64,000 bases of DNA. Origin: Bacteroidaceae bacterium (GTDB taxonomy: Bacteria; Bacteroidota; Bacteroidia; Bacteroidales; Bacteroidaceae). Positions within the stretch are counted from its first letter, which is position 1, and every line of letters starts with the position of its first letter. Shown piece by piece: positions 43,152-52,270 of this stretch. The DNA is taken from NCBI GenBank assembly GCA_024398435.1, contig JAKSJD010000004.1, positions 1 through 64,000 of the forward strand, given 5' to 3'. The notes beneath the pieces were generated by a model. The model did no database searches, was not told the DNA's origin, and worked only from the letters and a program-made list of their open reading frames with translations. Both the position numbers and the translations under genes were made by a program.

Positions 43152-43199
43152 CGAAAAGAGAAAATACATAAATAACTAATTAATTTTAATAAAAACAAC

Positions 43200-44066
43200 A
43201 TGAAAAAATTTATTTTCGCAGCAGTAGCTCTCGCTGCACTCGTATGCACATCATGCGACAACACTAATGTAAAGGCTGAAATGGGTGACAACGTCGACTC
43301 ATTGACTTATTATCTCGGAGTTTCTCAGGCTGACGGCTTGAAGCAGTACATGACAATGCAGCTTGGTGTAGATTCTGCATATCTCGATCAGTTCATCGCT
43401 GGTATGATCGAAGGCGCAACTTCAAAGGACGATCCTAAGCAGAACGCAACCCAGAAGGGATTCGAAGTTGGTAAGCAGGTTAAGGATATGGCTGAAAACC
43501 TCAGCAAGGAAGTTTACAAGGACGAAGCTGACTCAACTAAGCTTGTTCCTGTAAAGAATCTCCTCGCAGGTATCATCGCTGGCTTGAAGGGTGAATCAGG
43601 AATGTCAGTCGACAGTGCTTATGCTAAGTTCCAGGCTCTCCTCGCTCCAATCCAGGAAGCTAACATGGCAAAGCAGTATGGTGATTACAAGGCAGAAAAC
43701 GAAAAGTTCCTTGCTGAAAATGCAAAGAAGGAAGGCGTCGTAACTCTCCCTTCAGGACTTCAGTACAAGGTGATCGAAGCTGGTACAGGTGCTCTCCCAA
43801 CAGACACAACAACTGTAAAGTGCCAGTATGAAGGTAAGCTCATCGACGGAACTGTATTCGACAGCTCTTACGAAAGAGGCGAACCATTCGAAGTTGACCT
43901 CTCTATGCCACGCGTAATCCCAGGATGGGTAGAAGCTCTCAAGCTTATGCCAGCTGGATCAAAGTGGGAAGTTTACATTCCACAGGAACTCGCTTACGGA
44001 AAGCAGGATATGGGTCAGATCAAGCCATTCTCTACTCTTATCTTCACTATCGAAGTTCTTAAGTAA
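43200..44066 (+). CDS. FKBP-type peptidyl-prolyl isomerase, lipoprotein
   Basis: 288 residues. Lipoprotein signal (VCTSC-DNTN, Cys19), N-terminal helical arm ([16 protein letters not shown]), and C-terminal FKBP domain ([34 protein letters not shown]). Mip-like folding factor anchored in the envelope. 48 nt after the cytoplasmic copy and 5 nt before the third copy; codon choice is strongly biased, as in highly expressed genes. Confidence 0.9.
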   Translation: MKKFIFAAVALAALVCTSCDNTNVKAEMGDNVDSLTYYLGVSQADGLKQYMTMQLGVDSAYLDQFIAGMIEGATSKDDPKQNATQKGFEVGKQVKDMAENLSKEVYKDEADSTKLVPVKNLLAGIIAGLKGESGMSVDSAYAKFQALLAPIQEANMAKQYGDYKAENEKFLAENAKKEGVVTLPSGLQYKVIEAGTGALPTDTTTVKCQYEGKLIDGTVFDSSYERGEPFEVDLSMPRVIPGWVEALKLMPAGSKWEVYIPQELAYGKQDMGQIKPFSTLIFTIEVLK

Positions 44067-44071
44067 GACAC

Positions 44072-45088
44072 ATGAAGAAATCATTCATAACATTTGTTTG
44101 TGCAGCTATATTGGCATTGCCAGTAGCTGCACAAACTGCTGAAAAGCCCCTCTCTCCAAAGGAGTTGAAGGCTAAGCAGAAGACCGAACTACAGGAATTC
44201 AAGAATAAGCAAAAGGCAGAATTGGCTGAATTCATCGCCAACCAACAAAAGGTTGCAAACGGTGTGGCTGCTCCTGCATTTGCCGTTGAAAAACCTCAGT
44301 TGGCCAACGACGGCGACAGCATTGCATACCTCTTCGGTGCACGCCAATCAAACGGATTGTTCCCTTACATCCAGGCCGAACTGAACGTGGACACTGCAAA
44401 ATATGCTAACGAATTCTTCCAGGGAATTCTCGACCAGGTGAACAAAGACCCTAACGATGAAAAACTCCGTGCACACGATGCAGGACAGGACATCGGTAAG
44501 AAAATCATGACCTTCACCGAACAACTCGGCAAGGACTACTATGCAGCCACTCCTGAGAAGACTCTCGACCCTCACATCGTGGCTAATGCCCTCATTGCCA
44601 CTCTCCAAGGTACAAGCGGATACACAGTACGCCAAGCAGGCGAACGCTTCGACTCGACAATGGCTGCTCGTACAGTGGCAAACCGCGAAGCAATCTACGG
44701 TCCAAACCGCGTTGCAGGCGAACACTGGCTCGAGGAAAACAAGAAGAAGGAAGGCGTAGTAACTCTCCCTTCAGGTCTGCAATATAAGATCATCACAAAG
44801 GGCAACGGCCCTATCCCTGCAGTTACAGACAAGGTTAGTGTCAACTACGAAGGTCACCTCATCGACGGAACTGAATTCGACAGTTCATACAAGCGTAAGG
44901 AACCAACTTCATTCATGATCAAACAAGTGATCAAGGGTTGGCAAGAGGCTCTTACAAAGATGCCTGTAGGTTCGAAGTGGGAAGTGTACGTTCCTCAGGA
45001 ACTCGGATACGGCGACCGTGAAACTGGTAAGATATTGCCTTATTCAGCACTTATCTTCACAGTGGAACTTCTTGAAATCGTGAAGTAG
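44072..45088 (+). CDS. FKBP-type peptidyl-prolyl isomerase, periplasmic
   Basis: 338 residues; signal peptide ending VAA-QTA (residue 21). A Lys/Glu/Gln-rich coiled-coil stretch (about 25-65) precedes the helical arm ([15 protein letters not shown]) and the FKBP domain ([37 protein letters not shown]). The coiled coil is not in the other two copies. Co-transcribed with them. Confidence 0.9.
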   Translation: MKKSFITFVCAAILALPVAAQTAEKPLSPKELKAKQKTELQEFKNKQKAELAEFIANQQKVANGVAAPAFAVEKPQLANDGDSIAYLFGARQSNGLFPYIQAELNVDTAKYANEFFQGILDQVNKDPNDEKLRAHDAGQDIGKKIMTFTEQLGKDYYAATPEKTLDPHIVANALIATLQGTSGYTVRQAGERFDSTMAARTVANREAIYGPNRVAGEHWLEENKKKEGVVTLPSGLQYKIITKGNGPIPAVTDKVSVNYEGHLIDGTEFDSSYKRKEPTSFMIKQVIKGWQEALTKMPVGSKWEVYVPQELGYGDRETGKILPYSALIFTVELLEIVK

Positions 45089-45132
45089 TTCCCCCTTCGC
45101 ACGCACACATATTATTACATATATAATAAATT

Positions 45133-45166
45133 AAAAGAGGACAACATCGCGGTGCTGCCCTCTTTT
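45133..45166 (+). terminator. Terminator of the FKBP cluster
   Basis: AAAAGAGG (45133-45140) pairs with CCTCTTTT (45159-45166), with additional inner pairs and a T-run; 44 nt after the last stop. Confidence 0.8.
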
Positions 45167-45193
45167 TTTATCTGTAATCCGTAATCCCTTTTT

Positions 45194-46450
45194 TTACTTA
45201 ATCGTAACCTTGAGAGGAGATTTCACGAGTTCGCTAAACTGGCTGAGATAAGCTTCCCAATCAGTGAGTGAAAGGATGTCGGTTTCTGGATTGCGGTTCC
45301 AACCACTTCCGAAATAATATGTGATGGCTGTCTCTGGCTGAAGAGTAGTAGATGCGAGGATGTGGCCAGTGGCTCCTGGAAGACCCTTCTCTTCCTTGTA
45401 TTCCATCTTAACACCTGCCTGAGGCATTACGACTCCAACGAAAATCTTGCCAAAGTCGTCGTTTTGCTCATAACGATACTTCTCCTTGTACTGGTTAGGG
45501 TCGCCACGGTCTTCGTATCCCATATATCCCAGTTCAGGATTGAGGAAGAAGCCCTTCTGATTTTCGTTGTGTATAACGATACCCGAAGCGAATGGGAGAG
45601 CCTTGGTCATGCCCTTATATGAAACTACAGCCTTGTTGAGGTGGGAACCAGCATCAAGACTTACAACACGTGTTTCGGTCACTTCGACACCATCAACCGT
45701 TTCCTTTCCGTATTGGAGTCGGACAGTGAAACGAAGAGGTCCCTTATCGAGAATGTCGTAATCTACATAGCAATAAGGATAGACGATGTTGCCCTTGGAA
45801 TCGAGGAGAGCAGATGTGCCGCATCCGAGAGTGGAACCAACCTTGTAGCAATCCATTCCGTTGCCATGGTCGACATGATAACTTACAGCATTGTAAATAT
45901 CGTCGGCAAGGTCGCCCTCGCTGAGACTGCGCAACTTAGCCATTGCTCGCTGGATATCAGGATTGAGTTCGTTGGCATAACGTTCTTCCACCACAAGTTT
46001 CGATGTGCGTTTGTTCCAAACATCATAGCCATAAGCCTTCTCTCCATTGCGCTGAAGAGCAGGTCCGTAGCAACGATAAGCCACTACATCATTCTCCCAT
46101 GCAATATCGTCGACTCGTTCAGGGAACTGACGTCCGAACACCTTTGGCTCGTACTCGGCTGGTGTGCCTTCGCTTACATAATAGATTGACTTGCCCTTGG
46201 CAGCCACTCCCACTTGGAAAATGAGCTTGCCATCATACGTAATCTGACATGGCACTTCGCGTCCATCAGCATCTTTCACTACGATACTTGTAGCTCCAAG
46301 CAACGACTTTACTTTTGCGGCATCCACTTCTACGAGTTCTCCGCTACGGGCAGTTTTCAATGAATTGCTCACTGTCACTGTCACCTTATCGGCTGCTGAT
46401 GCTGTAGCTACAACCATTGCAGCAACCAAGAATAAAAACGTTTTCTTCAT
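45194..46450 (-). CDS. Secreted DUF4861 protein
   Basis: 418 residues from MKKTFLFLVAAM at 46450; the frame continues 12 codons upstream without a signal. Signal peptide ends SA-ADK. The body matches the DUF4861 layout: an N-terminal domain with DADGREVPCQITYDG and a large beta-sandwich with FGRQFPERVDDIAWENDVVAYR and YYFGSGW near the end. DUF4861 genes often accompany pectin-degrading enzymes, but no such gene is adjacent here. Function unknown. Confidence 0.8.
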   Translation of the reverse strand: MKKTFLFLVAAMVVATASAADKVTVTVSNSLKTARSGELVEVDAAKVKSLLGATSIVVKDADGREVPCQITYDGKLIFQVGVAAKGKSIYYVSEGTPAEYEPKVFGRQFPERVDDIAWENDVVAYRCYGPALQRNGEKAYGYDVWNKRTSKLVVEERYANELNPDIQRAMAKLRSLSEGDLADDIYNAVSYHVDHGNGMDCYKVGSTLGCGTSALLDSKGNIVYPYCYVDYDILDKGPLRFTVRLQYGKETVDGVEVTETRVVSLDAGSHLNKAVVSYKGMTKALPFASGIVIHNENQKGFFLNPELGYMGYEDRGDPNQYKEKYRYEQNDDFGKIFVGVVMPQAGVKMEYKEEKGLPGATGHILASTTLQPETAITYYFGSGWNRNPETDILSLTDWEAYLSQFSELVKSPLKVTIK

Positions 46451-46491
46451 GATTCTTATATTTTTGAAATCTTTTATCTGTAACATGTAAT

Positions 46492-46533
46492 CTCTAAACT
46501 CTAAACTCTAAACTCTAAACTCTCAACCCTAAA
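46492..46533. repeat. Heptamer array CTCTAAA
   Basis: Four perfect CTCTAAA units, then CTCTCAA and CCCTAAA. The last unit contains the stop codon of RNase R (46529-46531). Confidence 0.9.
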
Positions 46534-48718
46534 TCTTACCCTTCTTGATGAAATCAAAATCGAGAGTCTTTCGGTAGAGATTTGCCTTTGCCACCTTAAT
46601 CACAATCTCATCACCGATGGTGAAGGCATGATGCGACTTGCGACCGATGAGGCAGAAATTCTTCTCGTCGAAGTCGAATGGTTCGCTGCCGAGGAAACGT
46701 ACGGAGATGAAGCCCTCGCACTTGTTTTCATCGATTTCGGCATAAACACCGGCTTCGGTAACTCCACTGACTTTGGCATTGAACTGCTCACCAATCTTAT
46801 CACTCATGAATTCCACCTGCTTGTACTTGATAGAAGCTCTTTCGGCTGATGAAGCCAACTCTTCCATTGCAGAACTGTGTTCGCACAAGCCTTCATATTT
46901 CCTCTGATTTGCACTTGGAGCACCAGCTGCATAGCGAGTGAGAAGACGATGAACCATAAGGTCGGGATAGCGACGGATAGGAGATGTGAAGTGGGTGTAG
47001 TAGTCGAATGCAAGTCCGTAGTGACCGATGTTGTGAGTACTGTAACGAGCCTTCATCATGGCACGAAGGGAAACATTCTCCACAAGATTCTGAATCTTCT
47101 CGCCATGAACATCCTTCAACAACTTGTTGATACTCTTAGCCACCTGAGTCTTCGAACCCTGAGTGACGATATGATACTTGAAACGACTTACAAACTGTGC
47201 CAAATTGTCGAGTTTGTTAGGGTCGGGAAGGTCGTGAATACGATAAGGCAGCGTCTTTGCCTTTTCACCCTTCTTCACCTTACCAACACTTTCAGCCACT
47301 GTACGATTGGCCAAGAGCATAAACTCCTCAATCAGTTTGTTGGCATCCTTTGCCACCTTGAAATAAACGCTCAGAGGTTTGCCATTCTCGTCGATTTCGA
47401 AACGAACTTCCTCGCGGTCGAAGTCGATGGCACCGGTGTGCATACGACCATCACGAAGGGCATGAGCCATTCGGTTGAGGGTGATGAGTTCGTCGTGGTA
47501 TTCCCCTGTACGCTTATCCTGAGCCACTGGGATGTGGCCTTCGATATCGTCGGCTTCACCGTTTTGCTCAAGTATTTCCTGCACTTCCTCATAGGTGAAT
47601 CGACGGTTGCTTCGGATGATAGTGTGGACGATTCGAGATGAATACACCTTTGCATTCTCATCCATGTCGAAAACGACGGAGAATGTCAGCTTGTCCTCAT
47701 CGGGACGAAGCGAACAAATGTAGTTGCAGAGGTGTTCAGGAAGCATAGGAACAGTACGGTCGACCAAGTAAACACTTGTGCCTCGCTTCTCTGCCTCCTT
47801 ATCTATGATTGAACCTTCAGTCACATAATACGAAACATCAGCAATGTGTACGCCCACCTCATAATGGCCTTTGCCAAGATCACGGATGGAAAGGGCATCG
47901 TCGAAGTCCTTTGCATCGCGAGGGTCGATGGTGAAAGTGGTTGTACTACGGAAATCCTCCCTTTGCTTGATTTCCTCCAATGGAATCACATCGCTTATCT
48001 GCTTTGCTGCCTTCTCCACATCCTTTGGATAAGAATATGGAAGACCAAACTCTGCAAGAATGGCATGCATCTCGGTTTCGTTTTCTCCTGCCTGTCCAAG
48101 CACTTCCTTCACACGTCCGATTGGATTGCGTGTGCTTTCTGGCCAGTCGATGATTTCCACCAATGCCTTATCGCCGTTCTTTCCTCCCTTGAGCTTGTCG
48201 GATGGAATAAACACATCATAAGGAAGGGAATCGTCGGGACGAGTGAGGAATGCCACACCATGATTGATTTGGAGTTCGCCCACCACTGGTTTCTTGCTTC
48301 TTTCCACAATTTCTATCACTTCTCCATAAAGGCGTTCCGACTTTTTCCTCGTTGCAAAAAGGCTCACTTTTACCTTATCGCCTGGAAGGGCATGAAGTGT
48401 GTCTTCATCGTAAACGCAGATGCCTTGGCCATCGTCCAAATCAACAAAGTTTCGACCTCCCGCTGTACGCTTGAATGTACCTTCCTCCACATGAGTGGTC
48501 TTTCCGTTGTAGGCAATTTCGCCATCATAGTTGCGGAAAATCTGCTCCTCATCGAGAAGTTCGTTGAGTACATCCACACAGAGAATCTTTACTGGATGTG
48601 TGGTCAGACGCAAAGCACCGAATACCTGCTTCAGAGTGAACGACTCCCTTGGTCTACTCGAAAGGAATGCCATTACGCGTTCCTTGAGGTCTTTTTTGTT
48701 AAGTTTTGAACGTGACAT
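46529..48718 (-). CDS. rnr: Ribonuclease R
   Basis: 729 residues. N-terminal winged helix (about 1-60), cold-shock domains (about 70-230), catalytic RNB domain with the metal-binding aspartates in TIDPRDAKDFDDAL and the YTHFTSPIRRYPDLMVHR motif, and a C-terminal S1 domain (about 630-725). A processive 3'-5' exonuclease for structured RNA and ribosomal RNA quality control. Single gene with promoter box TATTTTTG at 48755-48762. Confidence 0.95.
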   Translation of the reverse strand: MSRSKLNKKDLKERVMAFLSSRPRESFTLKQVFGALRLTTHPVKILCVDVLNELLDEEQIFRNYDGEIAYNGKTTHVEEGTFKRTAGGRNFVDLDDGQGICVYDEDTLHALPGDKVKVSLFATRKKSERLYGEVIEIVERSKKPVVGELQINHGVAFLTRPDDSLPYDVFIPSDKLKGGKNGDKALVEIIDWPESTRNPIGRVKEVLGQAGENETEMHAILAEFGLPYSYPKDVEKAAKQISDVIPLEEIKQREDFRSTTTFTIDPRDAKDFDDALSIRDLGKGHYEVGVHIADVSYYVTEGSIIDKEAEKRGTSVYLVDRTVPMLPEHLCNYICSLRPDEDKLTFSVVFDMDENAKVYSSRIVHTIIRSNRRFTYEEVQEILEQNGEADDIEGHIPVAQDKRTGEYHDELITLNRMAHALRDGRMHTGAIDFDREEVRFEIDENGKPLSVYFKVAKDANKLIEEFMLLANRTVAESVGKVKKGEKAKTLPYRIHDLPDPNKLDNLAQFVSRFKYHIVTQGSKTQVAKSINKLLKDVHGEKIQNLVENVSLRAMMKARYSTHNIGHYGLAFDYYTHFTSPIRRYPDLMVHRLLTRYAAGAPSANQRKYEGLCEHSSAMEELASSAERASIKYKQVEFMSDKIGEQFNAKVSGVTEAGVYAEIDENKCEGFISVRFLGSEPFDFDEKNFCLIGRKSHHAFTIGDEIVIKVAKANLYRKTLDFDFIKKGKI

Positions 48719-48754
48719 TATCGTGATGATTAATTGTAAACAAAGATTTGGCTA

Positions 48755-48762
48755 CAAAAATA
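48755..48762 (-). promoter_or_regulatory. -7 box (TATTTTTG) for rnr
   Basis: TAnnTTTG match on minus, 37 nt before the ATG at 48718. Confidence 0.5.
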
Positions 48763-48994
48763 CTATTATTTATGTTATGAGCCAAGAAAATATCCAAAAA
48801 CTTTCGTTTTAGCTCCTTAAAATGTCGATAAATCGGTTGTTGAGAGATTGAATGACTTTGCCGAATGGCAAAATACGTATTATTTTAGGTTGCTTATTGT
48901 CTTGATGTTAAAAAGGAGACAATTTTTGCATAAAAGATGAATATTTATCTATTTTTCTTTGTAGTTTTAAATTATTGCATTACCTTTGCAGTGT

Positions 48995-49092
48995 AAACTA
49001 ATGCTTACAGATTATCGTATTTGATAATTGCTTTGAGGTCTACCACAACTTCAAAAAAAAGACGGCACCCACATATTTATGGAGTGCCGTTG
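48995..49092 (+). ncRNA. Candidate small RNA between rnr and the Na/Pi gene
   Basis: A full promoter, TTTG (48958-48961), 19 bp, TACCTTTG (48981-48988), fires on plus where no plus-strand gene exists. The transcript would be about 100 nt and end at the ACGGCAC/GTGCCGT hairpin (49062-49090), though its following tract (TGTTTATTTG) is a weak terminator on this strand. If it reads through, it would be antisense to the end of the Na/Pi transporter gene. Confidence 0.4.
49052..49090 (-). terminator. Terminator of the Na/Pi transporter gene
   Basis: ACGGCAC (49062-49068) with GTGCCGT (49084-49090), followed on minus by eight U (49053-49060). Confidence 0.8.
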
Positions 49093-49141
49093 TTTATTTG
49101 TCTATACGATGATTAACTACTTGAAACAAAGCGAATTACAT

Positions 49142-50851
49142 TTATGCTTCGTTCTTTCTTTCCTTCACATCGCTGATGGCTTCGATGACGTTGACTACAT
49201 AGTCGCCGAGCTTTTCACATTCGCCGATGATGTCCATGTAGTAAACACCCATCTGATAGTCGTATTCATGGTTGTTGACGGCAATGATGTTCTGGTTCTT
49301 GAGTTGGCTGCGGTAGTTGTTGATTTCGTTTTCGATATTGAACGATTTGTTGTAGTCAATATGTTGCCAGTCAGCCTTTGCTACCGATACGTTCATTTCT
49401 GCAAGTGCAGCTTCGGCAAGGTTCATCATGCTGTGGATGTGTTCGATTTGGCTTTCTGTGAATTCTTCGGTTGTATGTTTGCGTTTACGTGCAAAAGTAC
49501 GTGCCAGATTGTAGCAACTATCGCAAATACTCTCGATTTCGGTCACTTCACGAAGCATTTTCTGTATGGTGCTCTTACTTTCATAACTGAGTCGGCCATC
49601 GCTCACTTTGTTGAGGTAGTCGGCTATTTCGAGTTCCATGCTGTCGCTGATATTCTCGTACTTTTCAATTCGTGAATACAACTTGTTGAAGTCCTCGATT
49701 TTATCAATGCCCATGAGGTCTTGAACCATGTGGAACATCTTCATTGAACGCTCGGCATAAACAGCAATTTCCTTCTTTGCCTCGAGGATTGAAAGTTCGG
49801 CTGTGGAGAGAAGACCTCCGCTGATATACTTGAGTCGTGGACTTTCTTCTTCACCTGCGGTTTCCTTCGATTTGATTATCCAGCAAACCACTTTTTCGAG
49901 TGGGCGGATGAACCAAATGAGGATTAGGGTGTTGAACACGTTGAACGATGTGTGGAATGCTGCAAGAACGGCATTGAGGATGCTTTTGTCTTCGAGTGGA
50001 GTTCCTGGTTCGTAACCTACGAATCCGCATACCATATTGACGAATGGATGGAAGATGCAGAGCACCCAAATCACACCGAAGATATTGAATATCAAGTGGG
50101 CCATTGCAGCTCGGCGAGCTTGTGTTGAAGCCGAGAGAGCCACGATGTTTGAAGTGACGGTTGTACCGATATTTTCACCCATTACAAGGGCAATACCCAT
50201 ATAGATATCGAGCACTCCAGCTGAGCAGAGGGTCATTGTGATGGCCATGATAGCTGCCGAACTCTGTACAGAGCATGTGAGCAATCCGCCGATGAGGAGG
50301 AAGAGGAAATACGAACCGTATCCCCATCCGCTGATTGAGGCGAAGAAATCGGTTATCGTAGTGTTTTGGTCGAGTTGCATGTTTGCGGCATTCTCTTTCA
50401 GGGTGGTCAAACCCAAGAGCATGAAACACAAACCTATGATGAATTCTCCGGTGTTTCGGTTTTTGTTGCTGTAGATGAGTGCCATTGCAATGGCGATAGC
50501 TGCGTAAACAACGTATTTCATGTCGAAACTTCCGCCGAGTACCATAATCCATGCAGTGGCCGTAGTACCGATGTTGGCTCCCATAATCACCGAAATGGCT
50601 TGTGCCAATGTGAGGAGGCCTGCACTGACGAAACTTACTGTCATGACCGTACAAGCCGTAGACGACTGAATCGAAGTAGTAATAAAAGCGCCGGTGAGAA
50701 CACCTGTGAATCGGTTAGTTGTCATTGTGCCGAGGACATTGCGAAGCTTGCTACCTGCCATCTTTTGCAAGCCTTCACTCATGACCTTCATTCCATACAT
50801 CAACAGTGCCACAGAACCTATGAGCACTATGAATGGTAAGTAATTTTCCAT
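49142..50851 (-). CDS. Na+/phosphate cotransporter with PhoU-like C-domain
   Basis: 569 residues. Two inverted Na/Pi repeats with QSSTA (about residue 62) and QSSAA (about 205) motifs, each followed by GANIGTT or GENIGTT, in eight or more membrane segments. Residues 350-569 are a cytoplasmic helical PhoU-like domain. Imports phosphate with sodium, with the PhoU domain likely controlling it. Divergent from the kinase gene at 50957; a -7 box TATTTTTG is at 50934-50941. Confidence 0.92.
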   Translation of the reverse strand: MENYLPFIVLIGSVALLMYGMKVMSEGLQKMAGSKLRNVLGTMTTNRFTGVLTGAFITTSIQSSTACTVMTVSFVSAGLLTLAQAISVIMGANIGTTATAWIMVLGGSFDMKYVVYAAIAIAMALIYSNKNRNTGEFIIGLCFMLLGLTTLKENAANMQLDQNTTITDFFASISGWGYGSYFLFLLIGGLLTCSVQSSAAIMAITMTLCSAGVLDIYMGIALVMGENIGTTVTSNIVALSASTQARRAAMAHLIFNIFGVIWVLCIFHPFVNMVCGFVGYEPGTPLEDKSILNAVLAAFHTSFNVFNTLILIWFIRPLEKVVCWIIKSKETAGEEESPRLKYISGGLLSTAELSILEAKKEIAVYAERSMKMFHMVQDLMGIDKIEDFNKLYSRIEKYENISDSMELEIADYLNKVSDGRLSYESKSTIQKMLREVTEIESICDSCYNLARTFARKRKHTTEEFTESQIEHIHSMMNLAEAALAEMNVSVAKADWQHIDYNKSFNIENEINNYRSQLKNQNIIAVNNHEYDYQMGVYYMDIIGECEKLGDYVVNVIEAISDVKERKNEA

Positions 50852-50902
50852 GTTTTTTTGTTATTTTCTTATTTAATGTTTTGCTGTGAAAGAAAAATGT
50901 TG

Positions 50903-50910
50903 TAACTTTG
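50903..50910 (+). promoter_or_regulatory. -7 box (TAACTTTG) for the kinase gene
   Basis: 47 nt before the ATG at 50957. Confidence 0.6.
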
Positions 50911-50933
50911 AGGCATCTCCCACATTTCGAGTG

Positions 50934-50941
50934 CAAAAATA
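50934..50941 (-). promoter_or_regulatory. -7 box (TATTTTTG) for the Na/Pi gene
   Basis: Minus-strand box located inside the leader of the divergent kinase gene, so the two 5' ends would overlap by about 10 nt. Confidence 0.45.
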
Positions 50942-50956
50942 AAAAAAATATTAGAT

Positions 50957-51958
50957 ATGACGAAAGAAGATACCATAATTTTGCAAGTTCACGATAAAAA
51001 AACTCACGAACTCGAGTTTATTACGCTTCGCAATATCAAAGACCTCAACTTTGCCATTGACAACGGCATGGCAAGAGATGTTATCAATATGTCGGAAATT
51101 TTGATGGATCAGCGAATCAATAAGATTGCCGACGACATCAGCGACCGCGGCACTGCCAGAGTGATATTGATTGCTGGACCTTCATCGAGTGGAAAGACCA
51201 CTTTCAGCAAGCGTATGACGCTTCATCTCATGGCCAACGGAATGAAGCCTTATCCAATTTCGCTCGACGATTATTTTGTGGACAGAACCCGCACTCCAAT
51301 CGATGAAAACGGTGAATACGACTATGAATCGGTTCATGCACTCGACCTCGAACTCCTCAACAAGCACATTATCCAATTGCTTGCAGGTCATGAGATAGAA
51401 CTGCCTCGCTATGACTTCCCAACCGGAACAAGCCAGAAGAGCGGCAAGCGCCTGCGTCTCGACGATGATATGGTACTCATCTTCGAGGGCATTCACGGGC
51501 TCAATCCATTGCTCACGTCTCAGATTCCAAACGAGCAAAAGTTCAAGATTTATGCTGCTCCGATTGCTCCTATTCATATTGATAAGGACAACATGGTTTC
51601 GAGCACTGACAGCCGACTCATCCGACGAATCCTCCGCGACAATAAATATCGCGGTACTTCGGCTCAATCCACTATTGCCCGCTGGCCAAGCGTCCGCCGA
51701 GGCGAAGAGAAGTGGGTGTTCCCGTTCCGCCAATTTGCCGATGCAGAGTTCAATAGCGTTCAATATTACGAGTTGGCCATTTTCCGTGATAAGGTCATTC
51801 CTATTCTTGATGAAATCACACCGGAAATGCCTGAATATGAAGTGGCTCAACGATTGAAATCCACTCTCCAACTCTTCCACAGCATCACCGACTATTCGCA
51901 CATTCCTTCCGTTTCTCTTCTCCGAGAATTCACGGGCGGAAGTTCGTTCAGATACTGA
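50957..51958 (+). CDS. Nucleoside kinase (uridine kinase/PRK family)
   Basis: 333 residues. P-loop GPSSSGKTTFSKR at about 74-86, SLDDYFVDR, and EGIHGLNP in the lid region. Resembles the uridine-kinase-like C-terminal part of the Bacteroidetes/Firmicutes proteins of about 550 residues that begin with a TGS-like and a threonyl-tRNA-synthetase-like domain. Those N-terminal domains are absent here and the promoter lies right before this start, so the short form appears genuine. Likely phosphorylates uridine/cytidine or a related nucleoside. Confidence 0.85.
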   Translation: MTKEDTIILQVHDKKTHELEFITLRNIKDLNFAIDNGMARDVINMSEILMDQRINKIADDISDRGTARVILIAGPSSSGKTTFSKRMTLHLMANGMKPYPISLDDYFVDRTRTPIDENGEYDYESVHALDLELLNKHIIQLLAGHEIELPRYDFPTGTSQKSGKRLRLDDDMVLIFEGIHGLNPLLTSQIPNEQKFKIYAAPIAPIHIDKDNMVSSTDSRLIRRILRDNKYRGTSAQSTIARWPSVRRGEEKWVFPFRQFADAEFNSVQYYELAIFRDKVIPILDEITPEMPEYEVAQRLKSTLQLFHSITDYSHIPSVSLLREFTGGSSFRY

Positions 51959-51975
51959 TTATGAGGCGGTGAAAA

Positions 51976-52085
51976 ATTTCTCGCGAAACATCGGGCCATT
52001 TCTCGCGAAACATTGAGTCATTTCTCGCGAAACATTGAGTCATTTCTCGCGAAGTTTGACCTTATTTCTTGCGAAACTTTTTCGA
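51976..52085. repeat. Modular repeat locus E2: five 22-bp units with TCGCGA core
   Basis: Five consecutive 22-bp units starting ATTTCTCGCGAAAC (the last ATTTCTTGCGAAAC), beginning 18 nt after the kinase stop. Unit length and layout match the 22-bp units at 35309, but with a different palindromic core. Confidence 0.95.
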
Positions 52086-52131
52086 CCTGTTTCATATTGC
52101 TTTTTCTTTGGAAAAACATTCAATTATGTAA

Positions 52132-52163
52132 GCCCCACTTTACAATCATTCGTTTAGTGGGGC
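52132..52163. repeat. GC-rich hairpin upstream of the CoA-transferase
   Basis: GCCCCACT (52132-52139) pairs with AGTGGGGC (52156-52163). It may end transcription from the kinase gene, although the following tract is only partly T-rich. Confidence 0.6.
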
Positions 52164-52223
52164 AAATCATATTTTTGGCAGTTTTATTGCAAAGAAATAT
52201 TTGGCCATTAAAAGAAAAAGCAC

Positions 52224-52231
52224 TACCTTTG
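52224..52231 (+). promoter_or_regulatory. -7 box (TACCTTTG) of the CoA-transferase gene
   Basis: With TTTG at 52200-52203 as -33 (20-bp spacing); 39 nt before the ATG at 52271. Confidence 0.7.
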
Positions 52232-52270
52232 CATCTCGAAAGAAAATCAGGAAATTAAATTATATTTAAA

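Noticed and set aside
52132-52163. Riboswitch upstream of the CoA-transferase
   Set aside because: It lies upstream of the promoter, so it would not be in the CoA-transferase transcript; a simple hairpin without a ligand-binding core.
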